From Maratus speciosus (lineage: Eukaryota > Arthropoda > Arachnida > Araneae > Salticidae): a DNA stretch of 64,000 nt. The stretch is from the NCBI GenBank assembly GCA_963932465.1, contig OZ010792.1:2666001-2730000 (forward strand), in the 5' to 3' direction. Numbering within the stretch: the stretch's first letter is position 1; every line of letters starts with the position of its first letter. Positions 1 to 10,437 of this stretch are shown in pieces. The notes under the pieces are model-generated. The model was not told where the DNA came from and did not search any database. It saw nothing but the letters and a program-made list of their open reading frames with translations. The translations under genes and the position numbers were made by a program.

Positions 1-1101
1 CTCAGATAAAATCTAAAATAGTCCGGAAAAACATCACGTGACCTTCTTTATCTACTTTAGCCCATTTAGCATTTAAAATTAGTTAACCAACCGCACACAA
101 ACTCCGCTCAAGCTGCTCAAAAAAATTGTGTGGGCGATTTGATCACGTGATTGTGCGTTTTCTGCTTATGTGTTATTGGTTGTGCATTGTTTGGTAGGTT
201 GATTGATACAATTTAAGAATTCAACTGGTGATCTAAAAATTTTAACTTTTTAACAATTTTCTTTTTATTTATTTAAAAATGATTTATCAGTTGATTTATA
301 ACTTCTGTGATAAATAGAATGCTGTTAGTAAACCAAGATTGTGATATCAACATATGAGATTTGTTTGTAATCTACTATACTGGATGGATTTCAATGGAAT
401 TTGCACTGTTAGTTAGACAGTTTTTCAGAGAAGGTTTTAATATATATATTTCTTATTTTATGATTGCATATTTTAATACCGTGTGGATAACAGACCAAAA
501 TACATCATAAAACATGAGAAATAAATGGCATTCAAAATTCTGTTAGTATAAGCAAAATACTTACTTATACTTTCAGTAGAAAATTTATAAACATTCTAAT
601 CATACTTTATTCACTACAAAACTAGACAGCAGACCTATATATTTTATCTCTTTAAAAAATATATCTACAGATATTTTTAGTTAAAATAATCTACAACTAT
701 TACATTTTATTTTTATAATGTTAAAAGTAAAATATGATTTCCAGCCTAGTCTCGATAAAAATTCACTCGTAAAGTATTCAAAAAGAAAAAAGAAAATCAA
801 GGAATTATCCTACGTGCAAAAGGATATTTTTGCCCAATATATATTATTTTTTCATTTGGATTTGCTTAATGTTTATATCATTATACATATACATAAATAA
901 TCACTTAGAAACGAAACTTTAAATATTTAAAAGGCGTTCAGATGTAAAACTTTCATCTCGAAATACCTAATTTTCTCACATTTAAATAAATATTTTATTA
1001 TTATAATAAAAATACACGTGCCTCTGTATAATAAAAATAAAAAATATATCTTCATCAAAAATATCTTATTCATTATGAAAAATATAAAACAACCAATAAA
1101 C
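1..1101. other. AT-rich DNA without a recognisable gene
   Basis: No convincing gene is seen. The stretch is AT-rich with scattered CACGTG boxes in the first 150 bases. Short open frames at 718-900 and 1018-1257 have AT-driven, lysine/isoleucine-rich composition and no domain that I recognise. Confidence 0.7.
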
Positions 1102-1193
1102 AAAAAAAAAAAAAAAAAAAAAATGATTACAATGTGGGACTGGAAGGATTCGAACCCAGAACCCCTAGTCTCGAGTTCACTGCCTTATCCATA
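1102..1193 (-). repeat. Poly(A) run next to a tRNA-like (SINE-type) fragment
   Basis: A 22-base A run (1102-1123) is followed by a segment that, read on the minus strand, carries GGATAAGGC (D-arm-like) and the B-box-like GGGTTCGAATCC, about 30 bases apart. This is the internal-promoter layout of tRNA genes and tRNA-derived SINEs. I cannot fold a clean acceptor stem, so it is more likely a SINE head or tRNA pseudogene than a functional tRNA. The downstream edge merges with an AT dinucleotide run and then the Helitron-like element. Confidence 0.45.
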
Positions 1194-1223
1194 TATAAAT
1201 CCATATATATATATTATCCATAT

Positions 1224-2447
1224 AACGCTGTCGTCGCCGCTGGTTTTGAATTTTTAGTGATCTCGGGTCTTTCTTCGTTAATATTAAGAAAAATATTGCA
1301 TACAAAAATATGAGAATCGGTTGTGTTATAGAGAAATATTTAATAAAAACGCTGATGCAGACAGTTTTCAAATCGAAGAAATATTTTAAGAGATATTTAA
1401 TGCTAAATTTGGAAAAAATCGTTCCATTAAAAAAGTTTTATAGGAGCAAAAACTATACATAGGAATTTAATCATTTTTAGACCATTTTATACGTTTAAAG
1501 ATCCCGGTGTGCAGACTGCATTTATTGTTTTACTTTGACACATTTTTTAAGGTTTTATTTTTATTTTAAATTCAAATTTTGAGCATTTCGAGAGATATTT
1601 TTTACATATTTTAGATAATGGTATTAATTTAAACTGTTGCCAACTGTATAAACAGCGCAAACAATAATGTTTGCTTCAAATTAAAAATTTATTTACACGT
1701 GACTATTATAAACAGAAAAACCCCTTCAAATTAGAATTAAATAACGATGTTATAAAAAGTAGGAACGTATTGAAAATTACGTGATAAAAACTATATTTAC
1801 ACATGAGATTTTAAAAGAGAAAGGATATTGTAATATAATAAATTCATTAACATGCGTTAGAAGTCTTAAATAGGAGAAATTACGTCCCATTTACGTCACA
1901 GTACACTTATTACGTAAAATGATCAAAAAACAATATTGCAAAACAGTTTAAATTTATAAAAATTCCGCGAGACATTTATTTATATTTTGACATTTCAACT
2001 ATTTTTGTTAGGACAGCGCAAATAAAATTTCATTTCTAACAAACACGTGAATATTAAAAAGAGTAAGAAAAGTTTGGTGAAAATTACGTCAGATTAAAAA
2101 CGATACAAGAACTTTCTTTTCGCTTCGTTAAAAAATAACGGGCGATAAAGACTCTATTTACTTAATTCATTTTATATTAGCTTATTTTGAAATGTTTAAC
2201 TGATTTTATTTAATCAAAGACGAAAAAAGCCATTGTATCTTTTAACAACAGCTGATTTGGCCTTAAAATTCCCCGATCTAAGAGAAATTAATAGAAACCC
2301 GTTTATAGGGAGATCGCCACTGTTTTTTATATTATAATTCAATCTTCCGAAATATTTTCAAAGCCGATTAAATTGGCGTGCTTTTAGAGTCTGCGGTGTC
2401 TGAACGGGTGTTGACGAACGTAGCTCGTAGGGGGCAGAGCCCCCTAG
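1224..2447 (+). mobile_element. Helitron-like non-autonomous element, copy 1
   Basis: The 3' end reads GGGGGC-AGA-GCCCCC followed by TAGT. That is a short GC hairpin running into a terminal CTAG with a T after it, the canonical Helitron 3' terminus (hairpin, CTRR, insertion 5' of T). There is no terminal inverted repeat and no target duplication. The body is alignable by eye to 5422-6642 and, reversed, to 58020-58780. The 5' tip seen in those copies (TCTCTAT then an A run) is missing here, where an AT run and tRNA-like fragment abut. No Rep/helicase coding is present, so the element is non-autonomous. Confidence 0.7.
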
Positions 2448-3610
2448 TAATTACAAAAGAAACTTTAAACCATTTTATTGCAAGTAAAATTATAGTGTCA
2501 TTTAGATGCTTTTTTTGGTAATGCATTGGCATTAATGTCAACCAAATGAATGTTTGACATTTTGTACGTATGTCTTCAAATGTTTTAATGCAAAAAATAT
2601 CTTCCTAGTAGACATACCTCGGAATAACTAAGTTTGTAAATATTTAAAATGAGTTCCATTGCATTTTTTAAGAATTTAGACTAAACCAGTCTGAATATTT
2701 GTATAGAACTCTTGTAATCATATAAATACGAAGCAGCTATAGTCGTCGTTCAGTCAGTCTGTCTGTCCGTCCGCATTTAACAGCGCAAAAACTACCCAAC
2801 CGAATCGTTTGAAATTTAAAATATATAATTGTTGCATAATTTTGTCGAGTCATTTCAAATTATATGAAAATCGGATGTATAGTTTAATGACAGGCACAGT
2901 GAAAAGTTTACCGTTACGTAACGGCCAATGGGGAAAAAAATTATTTGAAGTGCATTTTAATTATGTTACAGCCTTTCGAACAGAATGAATTGGATAGGCA
3001 CTTATGCAGTGCACTAAAATACACATTCAGTACAATACGCGGTGCAAAAAATATCTATAAAACTAGTTATAGTATGAACACAGCTCATTTGCTACGTTTA
3101 ACGTGCAATTTCTAATTTGTTTTATTTTAACAGCGTTAACATGTTGCCTTTACAGAGTCCCAATCTAAAAAATTCGAATGAACTTTAAATATTTTTTTAG
3201 AAATTGCGTTTATTTTTTTAATCTATCAACTGAATCGAAAAATGCAGATACGCTAGTGGAGAGTTCTGAACCTTGACTGTGGTTGATTTTCGAATTTTGG
3301 ACATTTTGACTGATAATTAATGGCCTATTTATAGTCATCCCCACGAACATTTTGATGGGGGATCAAACCCTGGTGATTCCCCCCCCCCCTCTTTGGCTAC
3401 GGCCTTGATTTACATGACTTAAGGGGGCTGGTCATTCAGCTTCCGATTTCCTCACTAATGTAAAATCCATGGTCATTGGATGGATTCGTCTATTTAAAAT
3501 ATCTCCTCGGAAAATTAATATTTTAAATTTCTATTTTTTTGTGTACACTTCCTAAGAGATGTCTCTTTTTTTCTTAGTTCTCAAAATCCTTCTAAAGTGT
3601 AGAAGCCCAG
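2448..3610 (+). repeat. Flank shared with the second Helitron-bearing block
   Basis: Sequence after the Helitron end is again found after the second Helitron (6643-7695), so the whole block of about 2.3 kb was duplicated, not just the transposon. It contains a CAGTCTGTCTGTCCGTCC tract (around 2752), an older dispersed repeat (about 2745-3075) also found reversed at 23530-23870, and a C run near 3380. About 400 bases (roughly 2875-3270) are absent from copy 2. Confidence 0.65.
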
Positions 3611-4108
3611 ATAAACGTACCGGTAAAAGTTGGTAAAAAACTCAATGCACCAACAGTAGATTTTAAGGTTACCTCGTGGAATAGGTACAATATTTCTCAA
3701 AAATGTTTTCTATATACTATTAAGTATTTGGGGATAATTTCTTAGTTTTCAAGTGTGTAAACATACAGAATTATAAACTATATATTAAGTATCTATATTA
3801 CTCAAGAAGCAAGAGTTTGAACAAATTATTTCTAGAATATATTTTGCGAAATCTCTATTTCTAGTTTAAATTATCTCTTGACCTTTCTTTAACACTTTCT
3901 ACATAGGCCTCGAAAATACATGCAAAGTTAAAGAAAGATGATGTAAGAATGAATAATTGTTTGTGGCAAATATTATTTGTAACAATAAATATTTTTGTGT
4001 GGCAATTATTATTCGCAACAAATTTAACTATGTAACATATCAATCGTCTTTTGTTGAACAATCTAGCAACAATGCGAGTAAGAACTACAGGAAACATGAT
4101 ATTCTATC
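3611..4108. other. Intergenic AT-rich DNA
   Basis: Nothing identifiable. A 78-codon minus-strand open frame at 3861-4097 is low in complexity and matches no family I know. Confidence 0.6.
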
Positions 4109-4795
4109 GCAATTCTACTATTTCTCCCTTTTATAATTTCTTTTCACTTTTATATGCACTACCTTGATACTTTTGTATGTTACTGTATACACATATGATA
4201 TTTTACCTTGTATGTTACTATTTATATGAGGGTTGTCTCCTTGTTTTCTCTCTCTTTCAGTTTTCTGATTTGTTTAATGGGTTTCTGAATTGGACCGATT
4301 AAGAGTATGGGGGCTGACATGGCTATATGGGAGTGTTTAGCGGAATCAAAACGACAAGTCAGGTAACATGCAATTCTATCACCCTTTTATTTTTTTTTCG
4401 TCCTTTTATCATTTTTTTTTTCACTTTTATATGCCCTCCCTTGATACTTTTGTATGTTACTGTATACGCATTTGATATTTTACCTTGTATGTTACTGTGT
4501 ATATGAGGGTGGTCTCCTCGTTTTCTCTCTCTTTCAGTTTTCTGAATTGTTTAATGGGTTTCTGAATTGGACGGATTAAGAGAGTATGGGGCTGGCATGG
4601 CTATACAGGAGTGTTTAGTGGAATCAAAACGACAAGTCAGGTAACATGCAATTCTATCACCTATTTTTTTTCGTCCTTTTATCATTTTTTCTCACTTTTA
4701 TATGCCCTCTCTTGATACTTTTGTATGTTACTGTATACACATTTGATATTTTACCTTGTCTGATACTGGGTATATGAGGGTGGTCTCCTACCAGA
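4109..4795 (+). repeat. Tandem repeat, about 260-280 bp unit, 2.5 copies
   Basis: Units begin at GCAATTCTA near 4109, 4370 and 4649 and share ATATGCCCTCCCTTGATAC-like, TGTATGTTACTGTATAC and TTTCAGTTTTCTGA blocks. The third unit breaks off near 4795. Unit lengths (261 and 279) differ mostly through T-run length. No open frame runs through the units. Confidence 0.75.
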
Positions 4796-5015
4796 AAAAC
4801 ATTACTACACTACAATTTAGTAATTACATTATAAGGCAGATAAAAATAATAGATAACTACACAGACGAAGAGTAAACAAGAAGTTTTTCTCCAACACCCA
4901 GTGTACTGCGAGTAATTCAACTTTTAAGTCAAACACATACACCGCTCACTTAAAATAGCTAGTCGAATTGCATTCTAAGATCATAATGGATACATAAAAA
5001 TATTCCAACATTTAC

Positions 5016-5166
5016 CTAATGTCCTTTACTATGTGCGCAGCAATAAAAAGACAAGCGTGACAATCTGTACAAAATGTCGGAACAAAACACATCGAATGAT
5101 TCAAAGACAGCTTCTTCCTCCTTCCTCTATAAAATAACGAACCTAGAAATACTGGTGCAATGTATC
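5016..5166 (-). CDS. Candidate internal coding exon, product unknown
   Basis: On the minus strand a pyrimidine-rich acceptor (ACTTTTTCAG) precedes 151 bases open in one frame only, ending in a consensus-like donor (ATTAG|GTAAATG). The first two bases complete a codon begun upstream; the other two frames contain stops. The conceptual peptide of about 50 residues has a small basic patch (RGRRKK near residue 15) and five cysteines in its second half, including a CTDCHAC cluster, followed by a hydrophobic LFIAA. I do not recognise a family. In AT-rich DNA such a combination can arise by chance, so this is a candidate only. It lies in the unique-looking gap between the 4.1 kb tandem repeat and the second Helitron. 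Confidence 0.25.
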
Positions 5167-5393
5167 CTGAAAAAGTGGAGTTAAAAGAGTGTTTTTGCAA
5201 TGTAAATTAGAATATTAGTAATACTCACTATGGAATGAAAGTTTAAAGTGAGTGGTACTTGTAAGTGCGTGTACGTCCTTCAGTAGATAAAGGTTTAATT
5301 GAATATGATATTACTAATTGAATAGATATGAGTTGTAAAAGTCTTATTAAGTTTAACTGCGAATTCAAACAATTCATTTTACTATCTCTCTTC

Positions 5394-6642
5394 TCTCTAT
5401 TTAAAAAAAAAAAAAGTAACTAACGCTGTCGTCGCCGCTGGTTTTGAATTTTTTGTGATCTCGGGTCTTTCTTCGTTAATATTAAGAAAAATATTGCATA
5501 CAAAAATATGAGAATCGGTTGTGTTATAGAGAAATGTTTAATAAATACGCTGATGCAGACAGTTTTCAAATCGAAGAATTATTTTAAGAGATATTTAATG
5601 CTAAATTTGGACAAAATCGTTCCATTAAAAAAGTTTTATAGGAGCAAAAACTATACATAGGAATTTAATCATTTTTAGACCATTTTATACGTTTAAAGTT
5701 CCCGGTGTGCAGACTGCATTTATTGTTTTACTTTGACACATTTTTAAGGTTTTATTTTTATTTTAAATTCAAATTTTGAGCATTTCGAGAGATATTTTTT
5801 ACATATTTTAGATAATGGTATTAATTTAAACTGTTGCCAACTGAATAAACAGTGCAAACAATAATGTTTGCTTCAAATTAAAAATTTATTTTACACGTGA
5901 CTATTATAAACAGAAAAACCCCTTCAAATTAGAATTAAATAATGATGTTTTAAAATTAGAAAAGTATTGAAGATTACGTGATAAAAACTATATTTACACG
6001 TGAATTTTAAAAGAGAAAGGATATTGTAATATAATAAATTCATTAACATGCGTTAGAAGTCTTAAATAGGAGAAATTACGTCACATTTACGCCACATTAC
6101 ACTTATTACGTAAAATGAACAAAAAATAATATTGCAAAACAGTTTAAATTTAAAAATTGCGCGAGACATTTATTTATATTTTGACTTTTCAACTATTTTT
6201 GTTAGGACAGCGCAAATAATATTTCATTTCTAACAAACACGTGAATATTAAAAAGAGTAAGAAAAGTTTGGTGAAAATTACGTCAGATTAAAAACGATAC
6301 AAGAACTTTCTTTTCGCTTCGTTAAAAAATACCGGGCGATAAAGACTCTGTTTACTTAAATCATTTTATATTAGCTTATTTTGAAATGTTTAACTAATTT
6401 TTTTTTAATGAAAGACGAAAAAAGCCATTGTATCTTTTAACAACAGCTGATTTGGCCTAAAAATTCCCCGATCTAAGAGAAATTAATAGAAACCGGTTTA
6501 TAGGGAGATCGCCACTGTTTTTTAAATTATAAGTCAATCTTCCGAAATCTTTTTAAAGCCGATTAAATTAGCGTGCTTTTAGAGTCTGCGGTGTTTGAAC
6601 GGGGGTTGTCGAGCGTAACTCGTAGGGGGCAGAGCCCCCTAG
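5394..6642 (+). mobile_element. Helitron-like non-autonomous element, copy 2
   Basis: Starts at TCTCTAT plus an A run (5' TC as in Helitrons) and ends in GGGGGC-AGA-GCCCCC then TAGT. It is closely similar to 1224-2447 throughout, and the downstream flank is shared too. The 5' tip is supported by the third, reversed copy, where the same TCTCTATTC plus A run appears at 58770-58778. No coding capacity is seen. Confidence 0.7.
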
Positions 6643-7501
6643 TAATTTCAAAAGAAACTTTAAACCATTTTATTGCAAGTAAAATTATAGTCTCATTTAG
6701 ATGCTTTTTTTGTTAATGCATTGGCATTAATGTCAACCAAATGAATGTTTGACATTTTGTACGTATGTCTTCAAATGTTTTAATGCAAAAAATACCTTCC
6801 CAGTAGACATACCTCGGAACAACTAAGTTTGTAAATATTTAAAATGAGTTCCATTGCATTTTTTAAGAATTTGGGTTGGGTTCGGTTGATTTTTGACGGC
6901 CAATTATCAACACGATGGATATAGGCCCTTGGGGAGTGCCCTCCGTGGGGGTCTTTCTAAGGGAACCTAATCCGTATTAACGCATGGAAGATCCACGGCT
7001 CGAAGAAAACCACGAAAACTCCGAACGATTAGGCCGACGGGCGCGATTGGGATCGAACCCAGCACCTCCCGTCTACCAGCTTCGAGAGCAGAACCTCTCG
7101 GCCACTATTTAAGAATTTGGACTAAACAAGTCTGAACATTTGTATAGGGCTGTTGTAATCGTATAAATACGAAGCAGCTATAGTCGTCGTTCAGTCAGTT
7201 TGTCTGTCCGTCCGCCCGCATATAACAGAGCAAAAACTATCCAACCGAATCGTTTGAAATTTAAAATATATAATTGTTGCATAATTTTGTCGAAGCAGAA
7301 ATTTAAAATATATGTCGAAGCTGAAATTTAAAATATATAATTGTTGCAGAACTTAGCGAAGAATTTTGAACCTTGACTGTGGTTGATTTTTGAATTTTGG
7401 ACATCTTGACTGAAAATTAATGGCCTATTTATAGTCATGCCCACGAACATTTTGGAGGGGGATCAAACCCTGGTGATCCCCCCCCCCCCCATTGGCTACG
7501 G
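6643..7501 (+). repeat. Second copy of the Helitron-flanking block
   Basis: Matches 2448-3400 apart from a SINE insertion (6875-7107) and a deletion of roughly 400 bases around 7310-7370. It includes the CAGTCAGTTTGTCTGTCCGT tract near 7192. Confidence 0.65.
6875..7107 (-). mobile_element. tRNA-derived SINE with 13-bp target-site duplication
   Basis: On the minus strand the element begins AGTGGCCGAGAGGTTCTG and has GCTGGGTTCGATCCC. These are A- and B-box regions of a tRNA-Leu/Ser-type head with the longer spacing expected of a long variable arm. It is flanked by TTTAAGAATTTGG at 6862-6874 and 7108-7120. The first copy of the duplicated block carries the uninterrupted site (TTTAAGAATTTAG near 2667-2680), so boundaries and duplication are set by an empty site inside the window. 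Length 233 bp. The insertion postdates the block duplication. Confidence 0.88.
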
Positions 7502-7502
7502 C

Positions 7503-7971
7503 CTTGATTTACGTGAGTTAAGGGGGCTGGTCATTCAACTTCCGATTTCAACTCACTCATGTAAAGTCCATGGGCATTGGATGCATTCGTTTATTCAAAA
7601 TATCTCCTCGGGAAATGAATATTTTTAGCTTCTATTTTTTTGTGTACACTTCCTAAGAGATGTCTCTTTTTTTCTTAGTTTTCAAAATACTTCTAATGTA
7701 TAAACTTCATTTTATAGGAAGTCTTAAAATCTTACTCGCAGTTCGCCTGCTTTTAACACATAAAATATTAAATTCAGCATAGATTTTAGAAATATTTTGA
7801 AAACTAAGAAAAAAAGAGACATCCTGTAAGAAGAGCACACAGAATAAAAGAAGTTAAAAATATGAATTTCCCGAGAAGATATTTTAAATAGACGAATGCA
7901 TCATAAGTCCATAGACTTAACGTTACGGAGGAGAATTCCGAAGCTGAGTGACCAGCCCCCTTAAATCGAGG
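7503..7971. repeat. Inverted repeat (foldback), arms about 185-190 bp
   Basis: The left arm (7503-7693) and right arm (7788-7971) are reverse complements with scattered mismatches: AAGGGGGCTGGTCA pairs with TGACCAGCCCCCTT, and GAGATGTCTCTTTTTTTC with its counterpart. The spacer is about 95 bases. Only the left arm is present in the first copy of the block (around 3401-3600), so the right arm is a later, inverted addition or the left copy lost it. Confidence 0.75.
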
Positions 7972-8760
7972 ACAGACAAACTGAATTCATAAATGCTTTT
8001 TTTCAACTATGTTCGAAAGTGTTAAAAAGAAATTACTTGTTTGTTTGTTTTTTTTAGTTCTAGAATCAAAATTTAACTTAGAAAGTATTTATCCTAAAAT
8101 CATTCAACTGTCCAAAATGAAAATATTTATTAACAAATGTAGGGAAATTAACAGCGTCATCTTAACTTATCAGCGTGAAGAAGAAAAATACTGACAAAGC
8201 AACCCCTCCCCACCAGCCCCCTCTCTAATTGAAAGACTACAGATATTTTAAGGAACGGCACTACTTCCGGCACTTACTGCCAACTTCCCGAATTTTTTTT
8301 TTTTTTTAATCAAATAAACATAATTTGAAAAAAAAAATATATTTAATTAAATGGTTCTTGTTTCTATGCGATTATTAATTAACTTGTTGACCAAAAAAAA
8401 AAAAAAAATCTCTTCTTATTTTATTGAAAAAGAAAATCAGAAGTTTGGCATCTATGGGGCGGGGGCATGACGATGAAGTAGTGTCAGCAAGATTGAGAAG
8501 AAAGTTAACTGAATATGAAAGTTTATTTTTTTATGCAAGGAACGGGAAAAAATCCCATTTTAGACAAGTTTCCGTCTTGGTGGGTGTAATTGTATGGTAT
8601 TTTTTTGATCGAGACCATGAAAATTTCCCGTTTAAAGGCAATTTCTTTATATGTAGGTTCTGTTTTCACACATTTTACTTTATTTTGTATTGCCTTAACT
8701 ATCCACCTTCTGATTATACGTTTAAAATCAGACCTGAAAACACGAAGAAAAACGTGGCTT
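7972..8760. other. Intergenic DNA with A/T runs
   Basis: Open frames at 8009-8194 and 8424-8762 have no recognisable domain, and the second overlaps a long minus-strand frame. A and T runs occur at 8290-8308 and 8393-8408. No gene is supported. Confidence 0.5.
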
Positions 8761-8986
8761 AGATGTGTTATTATCCCTCCATCCGCCATCTTGGATTTTT
8801 TTTTCTTGCGTGAAAACTCCTTTTCCGCCAAGTAGTAAATGTCGCCAGTGGTTAAATATTGTTGATAGATTAATATAATATAAAAAAACTGGAATATAAT
8901 AATTATAACTATTAATTAAAAAACAGTTTTTAATTCGCGCCCAAAAAAAAATCCAAGATGGCGGATGGAGGGATAAAAACACATCT
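8761..8986. repeat. Head-to-head inverted repeat with YY1/Pho-like motifs
   Basis: Arms 8761-8804 and 8943-8986 are 44 bases each and almost perfectly complementary. Both contain AAGATGGCGGATGG pointing outward, which matches the YY1/Pleiohomeotic core (AAGATGGCGG), a motif that in many animals overlaps a start codon. The 138-base middle holds TTCGCGCCC, an E2F-like match. The minus-strand arm opens a frame beginning MADGG that runs about 88 codons to 8523; the plus-strand arm's frame stops after about 15 codons. It may be transposon termini or a decayed divergent promoter. Confidence 0.6.
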
Positions 8987-9116
8987 GTTCCAAAAACGTT
9001 ATTTTTTGATTCTGTAATGAGAGCAATAAACAGAACAAGAAATATTATGGTTGGAAAATCCTTAATATTTCTTTTAAAATTATTTATAAACCTCAACAGT
9101 AGATGGCAGCACCAAA
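8987..9116. other. Short unassigned segment
   Basis: Nothing recognised. It contains GTAGATGGCAGCACC, a short motif similar to those that recur at 40198, 40343 and 41122. Confidence 0.4.
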
Positions 9117-9240
9117 ATAATTAAGTTGCACGTTGCGCGAAATTTGACTTTCTATAAGACTTTTAGCATTAGTTCGAAATTCGACAATTTTATTGGCTGT
9201 CGGTGAACTGAACTTCTTTCTCTGAAAGGAAGAAATCCAT
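9117..9240 (-). repeat. Dispersed repeat holding the uninterrupted target of the 12.5 kb transposon
   Basis: Read on the minus strand, this segment matches 12443-12540 continued by 14972-15040, with a single ACTAATGCT where that locus has a 2.4 kb insertion. It therefore serves as the empty site for the element at 12549-14971. Confidence 0.75.
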
Positions 9241-10370
9241 TTTAAGAGTAACAGCGCTGCTACTCATTTCATCAAATGTATTTCTTGATAGTAATAACTT
9301 GATACATTAAAAAAATCTTATGTATTTCTCATACTGAGCACGGAATCAATTGTTATACAGTTAATAACATAATATATAATTAATTATTAAATTTGATATA
9401 ATTTTCTAGTAAGAAAATTATTAACAATTCTAAAACAACATTGACTTAGTTAAATTATGATAAAATAATGAGATTTTTATAATAAGCTGCTTAGAACTTT
9501 TTTTTTTTTTTTCCCTACTCAGATGTTTGCAATCAGCATTAAAGTTCTAGCAGCTTAACTAAAAATAAGTAATTGAAGCTCTATCTAGATATATAAAAAT
9601 ATTTTTCTATGTCAGTTTAAAAGATACTATTATTACATTTAAATAGATATTTTATTTTAATCATATAACATTATCTCCTAAGTGGTATTATGTAGTAAAA
9701 TTTAATCACAATAATATATTTCGAATAAAAATTGTAAAGCTACTGATAATAAATTAATAAATAAAGATAAAAACAAAAATCTCCATAATAATAATAATAA
9801 TGGTTATTTTAAATATATATATTGCAACTAATAGCAAAATATTTTTCATTGTTCATGTTTGATGTATATTACATTTTTATTGCAACATATGTATATATAG
9901 ATAATAAAACTTTTTGCGAATAATTATTAAAACACACATATATGTATATATTTGTTTTTGTTGCATTTTTACCATACATTCAATTATTTAAAGTATAGTA
10001 ATTTACTGTCTTCAATGGTTAAATTATCATTGAAATATATATTATTAATGTAATTTATATATAAAGGATAAATAATAAATTTTTAAAGATAAATAATTTA
10101 ATAATTTAATTCTGTTAATTACTATTTATATGTTACTGGAGTTCTAGCATAAAAGTACTTTTCATGAAAATTTAGAAGATATTAAAATTAAATTTTAATA
10201 AATATTCATTTTAAACATACAGTTTATATATGATAAGAATTTAGTAGTATTGAATATACAATAAAAAAAATTAGAAAGCAGCTGATAAATTGATAAATAT
10301 TTTTATATATGAAAGATAATACTTAATTTTGAGAAATGAACACTTTAATAAATTACTACTGCTAATTATA
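9241..10370. other. Very AT-rich DNA, no gene
   Basis: Long A/T-only stretches, short ATA microsatellite runs (9789-9802) and no open frame of note. It grades into the satellite that follows. Confidence 0.65.
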
Positions 10371-10394
10371 TTTATCTATCTATCTATCTATCTA

Positions 10395-10432
<38 letters not shown>
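10371..10432. repeat. Compound microsatellite (TATC)n (TA)n
   Basis: About seven TATC units pass directly into about 16 TA units. It borders the first partial satellite unit. Confidence 0.95.
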
Positions 10433-10433
<1 letters not shown>

Positions 10434-10437
10434 CTTA

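Noticed and set aside
8424..8762. 112-codon plus-strand open frame
   Set aside because: Overlaps a long minus-strand frame and the inverted repeat, and has no domain; neither strand is supported as a gene.
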